From the NCBI GenBank assembly GCA_023249475.1, contig JAHFCO010000002.1:54339-118338 (forward strand): DNA of 64,000 nucleotides, read 5' to 3'. Position 1 is the first letter of the stretch. Every line of letters starts with the position of its first letter. The DNA comes from Bacillota bacterium (GTDB taxonomy: Bacteria > Bacillota_I > Bacilli_A > Erysipelotrichales > Erysipelotrichaceae). The position numbers were made by a program, and so were the translations under genes. Positions 17,138-28,285 of this stretch are shown one piece after another. The notes under the pieces were generated by a model, which saw only the letters and a program-made list of their open reading frames with translations, had not been told where the DNA came from and ran no database searches.

Positions 17138-17796
17138 TGGAAAACCAGTGGGGTGCGATCCTGAAAAACGAATTCAAGCAACCGTATTTCCAACAACTGG
17201 CCGCTTTTTTAAAACATGAGTATGAAGAAAAAACGATCTACCCGGTACGGGAGAGCGTTTTTTCCTGTTTCGGATATTTCGACCTTCCCGACCTGAAAGT
17301 CGTCCTGCTCGGCCAAGACCCCTATCACCAACCCCGCCAAGCCCACGGGTGCTGCTTCTCGGTCCTCCCCGGCACGCCCTTCCCCCCCAGTCTTCAAAAC
17401 ATCTTCAAGGAACTCTCTTCCGATCTGAACCTACCGATCCCGAAAAACGGATGCTTACTCCCTTGGGCGAAACAGGGGGTGCTATTGCTGAACACCTTGC
17501 TGACGGTCGAAGAAGGCAAGCCGCTTTCCCACAAAGACAAAGGCTGGGAAGTATTCACCGACCATATCCTTGAGATCTGCAACCAACATCCCGAACCCGT
17601 CGTGTTCATTCTCTGGGGCAAGAATGCGCAGGAGAAAGCGAAAGTCATCACCAATCCCAAGCATTATCTCCTCCGCTCTCCCCACCCCTCCCCCCTGTCC
17701 GCGTATAACGGGTTTTTCGGAAGCAAACCGTTCTCCAAGACCAATGAATTCCTCATACGGTCAGGCAGAACCCCGATTGATTGGAGGATCGACTAA
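17134..17796 (+). CDS. ung: uracil-DNA glycosylase
   Basis: A 220-residue family 1 UDG. The water-activating loop GQDPYHQPRQAHGCCFSV is at about 60-77 with the catalytic Asp, the uracil-binding GVLLLNTLLTVEEGKPLSH region follows near 115, and the DNA-intercalation loop HPSPLSAYNGFFGSKPF is near 184. It removes uracil from DNA to begin base-excision repair. The start codon overlaps the MFS stop, and the stop overlaps the folC start, placing a repair gene inside a metabolic operon. Confidence 0.97.
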   Translation: MMENQWGAILKNEFKQPYFQQLAAFLKHEYEEKTIYPVRESVFSCFGYFDLPDLKVVLLGQDPYHQPRQAHGCCFSVLPGTPFPPSLQNIFKELSSDLNLPIPKNGCLLPWAKQGVLLLNTLLTVEEGKPLSHKDKGWEVFTDHILEICNQHPEPVVFILWGKNAQEKAKVITNPKHYLLRSPHPSPLSAYNGFFGSKPFSKTNEFLIRSGRTPIDWRID

Positions 17797-19049
17797 TGTT
17801 TCAAACCATCCATGAATTCATCGACTATACCACCCGAAGGATGTCGTCGGGAAGATTCGGACTGAGTCGGCTCAACGATGCGTTGATCGAGCTCGGACAA
17901 CCCCAGTTCGCCGTTCCTTGCGTGCATATCGCCGGGACCAACGGGAAGGGAAGCACGACCAACTTTTTGAGAAGCGTGCTTCAGGAAGCGGGATACCGGG
18001 TCGGGAGTTTCACATCGCCCCACCTCGAAGTCCACAACGACCGGATCCGCATCAACGACATCTTCATTTCCGACGAGAAACTCCTGGAATATGGCAACCG
18101 CTTCTATCCCGTGATCGAAAAATATGGACTGACGATGTTTGAGATCGACATGGTGCTGGCGGCGACGTACTTTAACGAAGAAGCGGTCGACATCGCGCTC
18201 TATGAAGTCGGTTTGGGCGGACGATTGGACGCCACCAACCTCATCCTCCCCCAACTCGCCCTGATCACCAACATCGGGATGGACCATATGGATTATCTCG
18301 GCGATACGTTGGAATTGATCGCCGGGGAGAAAGCCGGCATCATCAAGGACCATGTCCCCGTGATCACGGGTGAAAAGAAAGAAGCGTGTCTGAACGTATT
18401 CCGCCGCGTTTGCGATGAGAAACGAAGCGAACTGCTACTGACCACGGAAGCCACCCTGATCGCCCATGATCAATCCTCGGTCACCTTCGACTATCATGGT
18501 TATCATATCCATCTCAAAGGACCGGCCTTGTATCAAATCAGCAACGCCTCCCTGGCGATCGACGCGCTGTTGTATCTGCGTAATCATCTAGGTTGGAAGG
18601 TTTCCGACGAATCGATCAAGAACGGGCTGGAGCGTGCGTTGTGGAAGGGGCGCTTCGAGGTCGTCCACACGAACCCTACGATCGTGTTGGACGGAGCGCA
18701 CAACGAACACGGGGTCGAAGCCATACTTTCCAGTATCCAAGCCCTCCCGCAACCGGTCGTCGCAGTGTTCACGGCGTTGAAAGACAAGAAAGCCAAAGGA
18801 ATGTTGGAGAAACTTCTGGGCGTTTGTGATAGAATCATAGTGACGGAATTCCAGTACTATCGTGGTGCGAAAGCCGTCGACCTTGCGGATGGGTTACCTG
18901 TCGAAGTCATTTCCGATCCCCTGGAAGCCTTGCGTGAAGGGTTGCGCAGCGTTTCTACCGGAAGCCTTCTGATCACCGGATCCCTGTATTTCATTTCCGA
19001 TGTCCGCAACCACTATCTTGACGAAATTCTAGAAAGGCGATCCCCATGA
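17796..19049 (+). CDS. folC: folylpolyglutamate synthase / dihydrofolate synthase family
   Basis: A 417-residue Mur-ligase-fold enzyme. The P-loop HIAGTNGKGSTTNFLRSVL, the substrate loop SFTSPHLEVHNDRIRIN, and LGGRLDATNLI and ITNIGMDHMDYLGDTLELIAGEKAGI give a clear FolC signature; LDGAHNEHGVEAI marks the C-terminal domain. It adds glutamates to folates to keep them in the cell. With an S component of the FolT kind next door and no folate biosynthesis genes in view, folylpolyglutamate synthase is the likelier activity. ATG at 17796 overlaps the ung stop by one base and has GGAGG at 17783-17787. Confidence 0.95.
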   Translation: MFQTIHEFIDYTTRRMSSGRFGLSRLNDALIELGQPQFAVPCVHIAGTNGKGSTTNFLRSVLQEAGYRVGSFTSPHLEVHNDRIRINDIFISDEKLLEYGNRFYPVIEKYGLTMFEIDMVLAATYFNEEAVDIALYEVGLGGRLDATNLILPQLALITNIGMDHMDYLGDTLELIAGEKAGIIKDHVPVITGEKKEACLNVFRRVCDEKRSELLLTTEATLIAHDQSSVTFDYHGYHIHLKGPALYQISNASLAIDALLYLRNHLGWKVSDESIKNGLERALWKGRFEVVHTNPTIVLDGAHNEHGVEAILSSIQALPQPVVAVFTALKDKKAKGMLEKLLGVCDRIIVTEFQYYRGAKAVDLADGLPVEVISDPLEALREGLRSVSTGSLLITGSLYFISDVRNHYLDEILERRSP

Positions 19050-19897
19050 GCGATTTTTTCGAATCCCTCCTCAGTCTATCCGTCGTTGTCCAGGTACTCG
19101 CGGTCGTCGCGATCCTGATCCTCGGATTTTTGGCGTTCAAATTCTCCCCGCTTAAATTGGAAATCCGTTCCATCACCTTCACGGCGCTGATGGTGATGCT
19201 TTCCGTCATCCTTTCCATCTATTCCCTGATGGTCCCGATGTTCGGTTATCCCAGCCTCAAGATCGGGTTCTCCCAGCTGCCGCTGATGATGGTCGGTTTG
19301 TTCCTCGGTCCTTCCTGGGCGTTTCTCGCCGGGTTGATGGAAGACGTCCTCGAACTCCTGACCATGCCGGTCGGGTTCCCCTTCTTCGGGTTCACCCTTA
19401 ATAAAATCCTGGTCGCGATGTTGCCGGCGCTGTGGATGCTGATCCCGAAGACCAAGATCAAACAGTTCAAATACCTGCCGCATGTGTTGTTGGGGGGGTT
19501 CTACCTTCTTGCCATGGCGTTCACCTTCACCATCAATGAAGTGAAAGTCGGCCAAAACATCATGGAGATCACCATGGTGACGAAGATTGGGATCTTCCTC
19601 CTCAGTACGATCCTCTTCGCCTTCATGATCGTCATGCTGAACCTCATCGCGAATTACTTCAAGACCAAAAACTACCGTTTCGCATTGACGGACTGGGTCA
19701 TCGCGGTCTTGTTGGTCGAGTTCGTCGTCAATCTTCTCTTGACCCCGCTCTGGCTTCAGACCATGTACGGAATCCCGTTCTGGTTCAGTGTCGCCCCCCG
19801 TTTGGTGAAGGGGACGGTGATGATCCAGCTCAACATCGTGCTTGGCTATTTCATTGTAAGTACGATTGAACGTTTAATTGAACGAAGACGGAACTAA
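19046..19897 (+). CDS. folT: ECF transporter S component, probably folate (FolT)
   Basis: A 283-residue membrane protein with an N-terminal hydrophobic segment followed by the six-helix S-component fold: ITFTALMVMLSVILSIYSLMVP, LKIGFSQLPLMMVGLFLGPSWAFLAGLMEDVLELL and the conserved small-residue motif in the first helix that packs on EcfT. FolT-type S components capture folate; this assignment leans on the four-base overlap with folC, the usual FolT-FolC pairing. The EcfA/EcfT energising module is not in the window. Confidence 0.82.
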   Translation: MSDFFESLLSLSVVVQVLAVVAILILGFLAFKFSPLKLEIRSITFTALMVMLSVILSIYSLMVPMFGYPSLKIGFSQLPLMMVGLFLGPSWAFLAGLMEDVLELLTMPVGFPFFGFTLNKILVAMLPALWMLIPKTKIKQFKYLPHVLLGGFYLLAMAFTFTINEVKVGQNIMEITMVTKIGIFLLSTILFAFMIVMLNLIANYFKTKNYRFALTDWVIAVLLVEFVVNLLLTPLWLQTMYGIPFWFSVAPRLVKGTVMIQLNIVLGYFIVSTIERLIERRRN

Positions 19898-19911
19898 GTT
19901 CCGTCTTTTTA
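19885..19911 (+). terminator. terminator after folT
   Basis: Stem AAGACGGAACT/AGTTCCGTCTT with minimal loop and TTT run, immediately after the stop. Confidence 0.8.
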
Positions 19912-19996
19912 TTCGGGCGCTTGGGATAAGTGCCGTTATTGAGGTAAAATCGCAAGAAAGTGCAAAACTCGATTTCGTTGAAAAACGAAAATGGAG

Positions 19997-20024
19997 TATA
20001 ATAAAACTATAATGAAAAGGGGAC
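19997..20024 (+). promoter_or_regulatory. -10 box and RBS of the glg operon
   Basis: Perfect TATAAT at 19997-20002 and AAGGGGACA at 20017-20024 before the ATG at 20034. No convincing -35 at 16-18 bp; the TTGAAA at 19978 is too close. An activator may be needed. Confidence 0.5.
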
Positions 20025-20033
20025 AAACATAAT

Positions 20034-21164
20034 ATGCGCCAACATTCGATGGTGGCCATGATCCTTGCCGGCGGGCGCGGATCACGGTTGCTGGAGCTTA
20101 CCAACAAAGTCGCGAAACCTGCTGTGTATTTCGGAGGGAAGTATCGCATCATCGACTTTCCGCTCAGTAATTGCGCGAACTCGAACATCAATATCGTCGG
20201 GGTATTAACCCAGTACGAATCGGTGCTTTTGAACTCGTATGTCACGCAAGACCAACGCTGGGGCTTGGATGCGAAAGATTCAGGGATTTTCGTTTTGCCT
20301 CCGCGCGAAAAAAGCGAGGGCTTCGGATTGTACCGCGGGACGGCGGATGCGATCACGCAGAACATCGACTTCCTCGACCAGTACGACCCCGAATATGTCT
20401 TGATCTTGTCGGGCGACCACATCTACAAGATGGATTACGACAAGATGCTGAGCGACCACAAGAAGAACAACGCGGACATTACGATCGCGGTGCTTGAAGT
20501 CCCGATGAAAGAGGCGTCGCGCTTTGGAATCATGAACGCGGATGAAACCGGACGGATCGTCGAATTCGAAGAAAAACCGAAACAACCCAAGAGCAACCTT
20601 GCATCCATGGGGGTCTACATCTTCAATTGGAAACTACTCCGGAAGATGTTGAACGATGACGTCAAGGCGGAAAAATCCAGCCACGATTTCGGGAAGGACA
20701 TCATCCCCGGCGCATTGAACGCAGGGAAGAGGTTGTTCACGCATCGTTTCAAAGGCTATTGGAAGGATGTCGGCACCATCGACAGTCTGTGGGAAGCCAA
20801 CATGGATTTGATTTACCGCGGCAGCGAATTGGATTTATCGGACACATCTTGGAAAATCTACACCGAAGACATCACCTTGCCTTCGCAGTATATCGGACGC
20901 AACGCGACCGTGAAGAACGCCTATATCAACCAAGGCTGCATCGTGGACGGGCATGTGGAAAACTCCGTGCTCTTCACCAGCTGCGTGGTCGAAGAGGGGG
21001 CGAAAGTCATCGATTCCGTCTTGATGCCGGGGGCGATCGTGCGCAAAGGCGCGGTGGTCCGACGGGTCATCGTCGCGGACGACGTCGAAATCAAAGAAAA
21101 CGCCAAGGTCGGGAAACCTGGCGACGGTGAGATCGAACTGATCCACCGGAATGTCCACGCGTAA
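20034..21164 (+). CDS. glgC: glucose-1-phosphate adenylyltransferase, catalytic subunit
   Basis: A 376-residue ADP-glucose pyrophosphorylase: nucleotide loop [39 protein letters not shown] (9-47), the Asp of [17 protein letters not shown] and [15 protein letters not shown] region, the sugar-phosphate site [22 protein letters not shown], and a left-handed beta-helix C-terminus with hexapeptide-like repeats. It makes ADP-glucose from ATP and glucose-1-phosphate for glycogen synthesis. First gene of glgC-glgD-glgA. Confidence 0.96.
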   Translation: MRQHSMVAMILAGGRGSRLLELTNKVAKPAVYFGGKYRIIDFPLSNCANSNINIVGVLTQYESVLLNSYVTQDQRWGLDAKDSGIFVLPPREKSEGFGLYRGTADAITQNIDFLDQYDPEYVLILSGDHIYKMDYDKMLSDHKKNNADITIAVLEVPMKEASRFGIMNADETGRIVEFEEKPKQPKSNLASMGVYIFNWKLLRKMLNDDVKAEKSSHDFGKDIIPGALNAGKRLFTHRFKGYWKDVGTIDSLWEANMDLIYRGSELDLSDTSWKIYTEDITLPSQYIGRNATVKNAYINQGCIVDGHVENSVLFTSCVVEEGAKVIDSVLMPGAIVRKGAVVRRVIVADDVEIKENAKVGKPGDGEIELIHRNVHA

Positions 21165-21179
21165 GGAGGAGGCCACACC

Positions 21180-22295
21180 ATGTGCAACGCATTAGGAATC
21201 ATCAACTACGATGACGCATCCGCATATGTCGAAGGGCTGCAGGACTATCGTCCGATGCCTTCGGTGTCGTTTCTCGGCCGTTACCGCTTGATCGACTTCG
21301 CGCTTTCCAATATGACCAATTCGGGCATCAAGCATGTCCAGGTCTATGTCAAATCGAAACCGCGTTCCGTTTTCGAACATCTCGGGACGGGTCGTCAATA
21401 CAACATCAATTCGAAGCGCGGCAAATTGCATTTGCTGAGCGGGGAAGAACCCATCCATTCCGAAATCTACAACCACGACATCACGGCGTTCATGCAGAAC
21501 ATGCAGTTCATCGAAGAAGCGAAGTATCCGTATGTCGTCATCGCCCCGAGTTTCATGGTCACCAAGATCGACTTCAACGACGTCATGGCCGCCCATTTGG
21601 AATCGGGGGCCGACATCACCGTCGCCTACAAGACCATCGACAATGCGAAGGAAGCGTTCATCGGGATCAACACCTTGACCTTGGACCGTGACAAACGGAT
21701 CGTCAAGTTCGAAAAGAACCAAGGAAAGTTCAAGAACCGCCATGTATCATTGCGTATGTATATCATGAGAAAGAACCTCTTCATCGACTTGGTGAAGTTG
21801 GCGCAAAAGACCAGTTCGATGTATACCCTCGCCGACATCATCGGGGACAACTTGAATACGTTGAACATCGTCGGATACAACCACAAAGGCTATGTCGCCT
21901 GCATCAACAATCTTGACCAGTATTTCAAGGCCAACATGGAATTGATCTGCAGGGACAAGGCAAGCGAACTTTTCGATCCCAAATGGCCGTTCCATACCCG
22001 CACCAACGACTCCTGCCCGACCCAATATTCGCCTTTGGCGGACGTGAAGTTCTCGACCATCGCCAACGGATGCTTCATCGAAGGCGAAGTGCGTAATTCG
22101 GTTCTGGGACGCGGCGTCATCGTGAAACCGGGTGCGGTCGTCGAAAACTGCATCGTCCTCCCGGGCGCCTTCATCGGTGAAAACGCACGCTTGAACTATT
22201 GCATCGTCGACAAGAACGCCAAGATCATGCATGTGAAGGAACTGCTCGGAACACCCGAAGATTTGATCTACGTCAAACGTCGGGACACCCTGTGA
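21180..22295 (+). CDS. glgD: GlgD regulatory subunit of ADP-glucose pyrophosphorylase
   Basis: A 371-residue GlgC paralogue of the GlgD kind. The GGxG-R nucleotide loop is lost (MCNALGIINYDDASAYVEGLQDYRPMPSVSFLGRYRLIDFALSNM), and the catalytic Asp region reads VVIAPSFMVTKIDFNDVM, so it is probably inactive itself. In Bacillota GlgD forms a heterotetramer with GlgC and raises its activity. AGGAGG at ~21164 precedes the ATG 16 bases after glgC. Confidence 0.94.
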   Translation: MCNALGIINYDDASAYVEGLQDYRPMPSVSFLGRYRLIDFALSNMTNSGIKHVQVYVKSKPRSVFEHLGTGRQYNINSKRGKLHLLSGEEPIHSEIYNHDITAFMQNMQFIEEAKYPYVVIAPSFMVTKIDFNDVMAAHLESGADITVAYKTIDNAKEAFIGINTLTLDRDKRIVKFEKNQGKFKNRHVSLRMYIMRKNLFIDLVKLAQKTSSMYTLADIIGDNLNTLNIVGYNHKGYVACINNLDQYFKANMELICRDKASELFDPKWPFHTRTNDSCPTQYSPLADVKFSTIANGCFIEGEVRNSVLGRGVIVKPGAVVENCIVLPGAFIGENARLNYCIVDKNAKIMHVKELLGTPEDLIYVKRRDTL

Positions 22296-22302
22296 GGTTG
22301 AT

Positions 22303-23739
22303 ATGAAAAAGATCCTGTTCGCCGCATCGGAGGGTTTACCCTTCGTCAAAACCGGCGGTTTGGCGGATGTGGTCGGTAGTTTGCCTCAAGAACTGAGCGC
22401 GATCGGTTTCGACGTCTCGGTCATCATCCCCTTATTTCTGAAAACCGCACGCACCCAACACCACACCTTGACCAAGATCGCCACCTACCCGGTCGTGGTC
22501 GGAAGTCTGAACACCGTGGCGACCTTGTATTCCCGTCTTGTGGGCGATGTCACCTACTATTTGATTGAACACGCGGGATATTTCGAACGCGAAGGCTACT
22601 ATGGCTATCCGGACGACGGCGAACGCTTCGCCTTCTTCCAGCATGCGATCCTGCGCGCGATCGAAGAGAAGCATATTTCGGCGGATGTCCTGCATTGCCA
22701 CGACTGGCATACCGGCTTCCTACCGTTATTATGCAAAACCGTCTATCTCCATCGCATCCCCCAACCTTTGACCCTCTACACGATCCACAACCTGGCTTTC
22801 CAAGGGAACTTCCCTTATGCCTTGCTTGAAAGTTGCATCGGCGTTTCCAACCAGATGTATTTCGACGGGACGCTCCGTTTCCATGAAGGCATGGTTTCCT
22901 TCATGAAAGCCGGCATCCTGTATGCGGATGCGGTCACGACCGTTTCCGAAACCTATGCCCATGAGATTCTCACCTCCGATTTCGGCGAACACATGGAAGA
23001 CGTCCTGCGCATGCGCAAAAAGGATCTTTACGGCATCGTCAACGGAATCGATGTGAAATCATGGAATCCGACGGTCGACACGGCCTTGGCGAAATCCTTC
23101 GATACCCGCACGGTCGAAAAGGGGAAAGCCGCCAACAAAGCCGCCATCCAAGCCGAACTCGGACTGCGCCAAGACCCCGGCGTGATGCTGGTGGCGATGG
23201 TCAGCCGCTTGACGCCGCAAAAAGGGATCCAAATCTTAATGGAAACCATGCACGAGATCATGGGATGGGACATGCAACTGATCATCCTGGGTACCGGCGA
23301 TAATTGGACCGAAAACGAACTGCGTCAAATCGAATACCGCTACCCCCGTCGTGCCGTCTTCTATTGCGGCTACCACGAAGAACTCGCCCACCGCATCTAT
23401 GCGGGAGCCGATATGTTGCTGATGCCGTCGGCGTTTGAACCTTGCGGGATTTCGCAGCTGATCGCCATGCATTACGGAACCCTTCCCCTGGTACGCGAAA
23501 CCGGCGGACTGAAGGATACGGTCGAACCCTACAACGAGTTCACCACCAAAGGGACCGGCTTCACCTTCACCAATTTCAACCGTGAAGACTTCAAGCACAT
23601 CCTCAAATACGCCTTGGATACCTATTACCGCAATCCCGAGAACTGGAAAAAGCTGGTGAAGCAGGCGATGAAGAAGGATGTTTCCTGGAGTAAGTCGGCC
23701 AAAGAATACGCGAAACTCATCGAGAGAAAAGCGAAGTGA
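22303..23739 (+). CDS. glgA: glycogen synthase (ADP-glucose)
   Basis: A 478-residue GT5 enzyme. The N-terminal KxGGLADVVGSLP motif (VKTGGLADVVGSLPQEL, 14-30), HCHDWHTGFLPLL, LYTIHNLAFQGNFP, GIVNGIDVKSWNP and C-terminal SRLTPQKGIQIL and MPSAFEPCGISQLIAMHYGTLPLVRETGGLKDTV with the catalytic Glu are all present. It extends alpha-1,4-glucan chains with ADP-glucose. It ends the glg operon; branching enzyme (glgB) and phosphorylase are not in this window. Confidence 0.97.
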   Translation: MKKILFAASEGLPFVKTGGLADVVGSLPQELSAIGFDVSVIIPLFLKTARTQHHTLTKIATYPVVVGSLNTVATLYSRLVGDVTYYLIEHAGYFEREGYYGYPDDGERFAFFQHAILRAIEEKHISADVLHCHDWHTGFLPLLCKTVYLHRIPQPLTLYTIHNLAFQGNFPYALLESCIGVSNQMYFDGTLRFHEGMVSFMKAGILYADAVTTVSETYAHEILTSDFGEHMEDVLRMRKKDLYGIVNGIDVKSWNPTVDTALAKSFDTRTVEKGKAANKAAIQAELGLRQDPGVMLVAMVSRLTPQKGIQILMETMHEIMGWDMQLIILGTGDNWTENELRQIEYRYPRRAVFYCGYHEELAHRIYAGADMLLMPSAFEPCGISQLIAMHYGTLPLVRETGGLKDTVEPYNEFTTKGTGFTFTNFNREDFKHILKYALDTYYRNPENWKKLVKQAMKKDVSWSKSAKEYAKLIERKAK

Positions 23740-23741
23740 TC

Positions 23742-23764
23742 AAAGCGTCGAAAGACGCTTTTTC
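23742..23764 (+). terminator. terminator after glgA
   Basis: Stem AAAGCGTC/GACGCTTT, loop GAAA, then TTTC. Confidence 0.75.
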
Positions 23765-23851
23765 TTAGAAAGTGCCTGAAAACGGGGTCGTCCGGAGGCA
23801 AGAAACAGGCTCTTCGACGAAGATTCAGTGTAAATCGGAAAGAAGCGAAAG

Positions 23852-23886
23852 CGCACTAAAAAAGTGCGAAAATGAAAGCGCTTAAT
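23852..23886. promoter_or_regulatory. hairpin plus cre-like operator upstream of pgk
   Basis: CGCACT-AAAAA-AGTGCG (23852-23868) is a perfect inverted repeat, followed by TGAAAGCGCTTAAT (23873-23886), 13 of 14 to the cre consensus. The latter ends ~33 bp upstream of the -35 box of pgk, an activating rather than repressing position for CcpA in Bacillota. Confidence 0.5.
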
Positions 23887-23919
23887 ATGTGAAACGACTA
23901 ACATACAAGCATAAAAACA

Positions 23920-23970
23920 TTGTTTCAGGGTAGTGGAAATGCTATAATCTGAGTGACTACAAGGAGGATG
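23920..23970 (+). promoter_or_regulatory. pgk promoter and RBS
   Basis: -35 TTGTTT (23920-23925), 17-bp spacer, extended -10 TGC-TATAAT (box 23943-23948), and AAGGAGGATG at 23961-23970. This is among the strongest looking promoters of the window, as expected for glycolysis. Confidence 0.75.
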
Positions 23971-23975
23971 TAGAT

Positions 23976-25175
23976 ATGGCAAAACAGACAGTGCGCGACC
24001 TCGATGTACGAGGGAAACGCGTCATCGTTCGTGTCGATTTTAACGTTCCGATCAAAGAAGGCAAAATCAAAGACGATAATCGTATCGTACAGGCGCTGCC
24101 GACCATCGACTATTTGGTCGAACAGGGGGCGCGCATCATTTTGATGTCGCATTTGGGCAAGGTGGATCACAAAGACCCCGAAGTCACTGCGGCGGATAAG
24201 GCCAAGAACAACATGGCGCCGGTCGCGGCGAAGTTGGCTGAAAAAGTCAGCACCAAGGTTTCGTTCTGTGCCGAAACTCGCGGACCGGTACTCGAAGCCG
24301 CCGTCGCCGCGTTGAACGACGGGGAAATCCTGTTGATTCAGAATACGCGTTATGAAAAAGGCGAAAGCAAGAACGACCCCGAGCTCAGCAAGTACTGGGC
24401 GTCGCTGGGCGATTTGTTTGTGACGGATGCTTTCGGATCCGTTCATCGCGCCCACTCCTCGACGGTCGGGATTGCGGAAATCCTGCCTTCGGCCTTGGGT
24501 TTCCTCGTTGAGAAAGAAGTCGATATGCTGGGCAAAGCCGTTTATGAACCGGCTCGTCCGTTTGTTGCGATATTGGGCGGGGCGAAAGTCTCCGACAAGA
24601 TCGCGGTCATCGAAAACCTGTTGAACATCGCCGACAAGGTGTTGATCGGCGGCGGGATGGCGTATACCTTCTTGAAAGCGGAAGGCAAGGAAATCGGAAA
24701 ATCCTTGTTGGAAGCCGATCGTTTGGATTTGGCGAAAGAATTCCTGGAACGCGGAAAAGGGAAACTGGTCCTGCCGGTCGACCACATCACGGCCAGTGCG
24801 TTCGCCGAAGACGCGGATACGAAAGTCGTCGACAACGACCACATCCCGGCCGACTACATGGGCTTGGACATCGGTCCGAAATCGATCGAACTCTTCAAGA
24901 ATGAATTGTTGGGAGCGAAAACCGTCGTTTGGAACGGACCGATGGGCGTCTTCGAAATGAAGCCGTTCGCCGCCGGTACCTTGGAAGTCTGCAAAGCGAT
25001 TTCCGAACTGCCGGGTGCGATGACCGTCATCGGTGGCGGGGATTCCGCGGCCGCTGCGATCCAACTCGGATTCAAAGATAAATTCAGTCACATTTCCACC
25101 GGAGGCGGCGCTTCCCTGGAATTCATGGAAGGCAAGGAATTGCCGGGTATCGCCATCATCCAGGAGAGAAAATAA
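23976..25175 (+). CDS. pgk: phosphoglycerate kinase
   Basis: A 399-residue glycolytic kinase that transfers phosphate from 1,3-bisphosphoglycerate to ADP. The substrate motif [23 protein letters not shown] (14-36), [15 protein letters not shown] [28 protein letters not shown] and the C-terminal [14 protein letters not shown] and [13 protein letters not shown] are all in place. Its stop overlaps the tpiA start by one base. gap, usually the neighbour of pgk, is absent here. Confidence 0.98.
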   Translation: MAKQTVRDLDVRGKRVIVRVDFNVPIKEGKIKDDNRIVQALPTIDYLVEQGARIILMSHLGKVDHKDPEVTAADKAKNNMAPVAAKLAEKVSTKVSFCAETRGPVLEAAVAALNDGEILLIQNTRYEKGESKNDPELSKYWASLGDLFVTDAFGSVHRAHSSTVGIAEILPSALGFLVEKEVDMLGKAVYEPARPFVAILGGAKVSDKIAVIENLLNIADKVLIGGGMAYTFLKAEGKEIGKSLLEADRLDLAKEFLERGKGKLVLPVDHITASAFAEDADTKVVDNDHIPADYMGLDIGPKSIELFKNELLGAKTVVWNGPMGVFEMKPFAAGTLEVCKAISELPGAMTVIGGGDSAAAAIQLGFKDKFSHISTGGGASLEFMEGKELPGIAIIQERK

Positions 25176-25921
25176 TGCGTAAACCGATCATCGTTGGGAA
25201 TTGGAAGATGAACAAGACCATCGCCGAAGCCGTCGCTTTCGTCGATGCGATCGAACCGCTGTTGCATGACGATGCCGACTTCGGCGTCGGCGTACCGTTT
25301 CTTACCTTGGAGAAATCCGTCGCGCATGCGAAGCATCTCCTGATCGCCGCCCAGAACGTCCATTTCGAAGACAGCGGCGCCTTTACCGGCGAAGTCAGCG
25401 TATCCATGCTGAAGGAAGTCGGCGTCAAGTGGTGCATCATCGGGCATTCCGAACGTCGCACCTACTTCGGCGAAACGGATGCCACCGTAAACAAGAAAGC
25501 CTTGAAACTGGTCGCGAACCAGATCACGCCGATCATCTGCGTCGGTGAAACGTTGGCGCAGTTCGAAGCCGGCGAGACGGAATCCGTCGTCCGTACGCAG
25601 ACCGCGGCCGCATTGAGCGGCTTGGCCGGCGACGACGTCGCCAATCTGGTCATCGCCTACGAACCCGTCTGGGCGATCGGAACCGGGAAGAACGCCACCA
25701 AGGAAATCGCCCAGGATACCTGTGCGATCGTCCGTGATGAAGTGAAGAAGAATTTCGGACCCGAAGTCGCCGACAAAGTACGCATCCAATACGGCGGATC
25801 GGTCAAACCCGAAAACATCCGTGAATACATGGCGGAAGCCGACATCGACGGAGCCCTCATCGGAGGCGCTTCCTTGAAAGTCGACTCGTTCAAAGCCATC
25901 ATCGACGCTCTCAAAGCGTAA
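25175..25921 (+). CDS. tpiA: triose-phosphate isomerase
   Basis: A 248-residue TIM: start RKPIIVGNWKMNKT with Asn/Lys active-site residues, IGHSERRTYFGE with catalytic His, CVGETLAQFEAGETE, AYEPVWAIGTGKNAT with catalytic Glu and loop 6, and YGGSVKPENIREYM plus DGALIGGASL for phosphate binding. It interconverts dihydroxyacetone phosphate and glyceraldehyde-3-phosphate. Start overlaps the pgk stop by one base. Confidence 0.98.
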   Translation: MRKPIIVGNWKMNKTIAEAVAFVDAIEPLLHDDADFGVGVPFLTLEKSVAHAKHLLIAAQNVHFEDSGAFTGEVSVSMLKEVGVKWCIIGHSERRTYFGETDATVNKKALKLVANQITPIICVGETLAQFEAGETESVVRTQTAAALSGLAGDDVANLVIAYEPVWAIGTGKNATKEIAQDTCAIVRDEVKKNFGPEVADKVRIQYGGSVKPENIREYMAEADIDGALIGGASLKVDSFKAIIDALKA

Positions 25922-27232
<1,311 letters not shown>

Positions 27233-27238
27233 TCCGAT

Positions 27239-27273
27239 AACACTCCTTTCCTTTCGGGAAGGAGTGTTTTTTA
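27239..27273 (+). terminator. strong terminator after eno
   Basis: Stem AACACTCCTTTCC/GGAAGGAGTGTT with loop TTTC and a six-T tract. Confidence 0.85.
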
Positions 27274-27348
27274 TTGAAAAGTGGATGTTTTACCTCATTC
27301 CGCAGGACGTGGTTTATCATGTTATCAATGATTCGAAAGGGGAAAATC

Positions 27349-28191
27349 ATGAAGGGTTCTTGGAAAGTCGTCTTCATCAGTGTTTTCTTCGGCTTGTCGA
27401 TGGCTCTCTTCGTCGTGCTCAGCCATATGCGGCCGCTCTTCGACACCACGACCGACATCTTGGCCCGCGGGATGTTTTTGGGGATTCTCGCCGTTTGCTT
27501 CATATTCACCTCGCGCTTCGATTCGCTGAAAAAGACCCGTCCTGTCTTCATCGCATTGGCGATCGCCTTGATCGCCATGAGTGCGGACCTCTATCTCCCC
27601 ACAAGCAAGATCATTCTGAACGCACTCAAGGTCGAGCCGAACTCGCCCTTTGGGATCGCGCTGGACAAACTGGACAGCACGGTGATCCTTGTGTCGATAC
27701 TCCTCATCCTTTCGCATCTCGCCAAAGACGACCTGACCTCGCTCTCGATCCGCACGGGGAAAAAGCCGGATGTGACATTCGGCCTGATCGCGTTTGGCGT
27801 GTGTGTCCTTGGGAGCTTCCCGATGGCCGGTCTCTTCGGCGCACAGGACCTCTCGATCGAACGGGTGCTCCCATGGATCCCTTCCATCCTCCTCTTCGTC
27901 TTCGCCAATGCGTTCAACGAGGAACTGCTCTTTCGGGCGTTGTTTCTGAAGAAACTCAGCCCGATCATTGGATCGGTTCTCTCAAACGTAGTGTTGGTGA
28001 TTCCGTTCGTGCTCCATCACACCGGCGTCGACTACTCTTCGGACACCCTCATGCTTTTCGCGTTTCTCTTCCCGCTCGCCTTCGTCTGGGGGAGGCTGAC
28101 CCAGAAAACAGGGAACCTCTGGAACGCCGTCCTCTTCCACGCCGGTACGGATTTACCGGTCATCCTCGTCCTTCTTTCGCGGATCAAGTAA
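27349..28191 (+). CDS. CPBP family intramembrane metalloprotease
   Basis: A 280-residue membrane protein with about eight hydrophobic segments. The CPBP/Abi motif is visible: NAFNEELLFRALFLKKL (motif 1, Glu-Glu and Arg), FVLHHTGVDYSS (motif 2 His) and NAVLFHAGTDLPVI (final His). Such proteins relate to Rce1-type CAAX proteases; bacterial members act in membrane protein processing or peptide immunity. The ATG at 27349 has AAAGGGGA in front; the longer in-frame opening at 27274 lies in the eno terminator. It stands alone before secG. Confidence 0.85.
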   Translation: MKGSWKVVFISVFFGLSMALFVVLSHMRPLFDTTTDILARGMFLGILAVCFIFTSRFDSLKKTRPVFIALAIALIAMSADLYLPTSKIILNALKVEPNSPFGIALDKLDSTVILVSILLILSHLAKDDLTSLSIRTGKKPDVTFGLIAFGVCVLGSFPMAGLFGAQDLSIERVLPWIPSILLFVFANAFNEELLFRALFLKKLSPIIGSVLSNVVLVIPFVLHHTGVDYSSDTLMLFAFLFPLAFVWGRLTQKTGNLWNAVLFHAGTDLPVILVLLSRIK

Positions 28192-28227
28192 AATCTTGTG
28201 AAAATATGAAGTGTGAAAAGGCACTTG

Positions 28228-28256
28228 TTGTTTTTTGAATGGTTATCTGATAAAAT
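28228..28256 (+). promoter_or_regulatory. secG promoter
   Basis: -35 TTGTTT (28228-28233), 17-bp spacer, -10 TAAAAT (28251-28256); AAAGGAGGA ribosome site follows before the ATG at 28286. Confidence 0.65.
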
Positions 28257-28285
28257 GTATAGGCAAACTGTAAAGGAGGATTCCG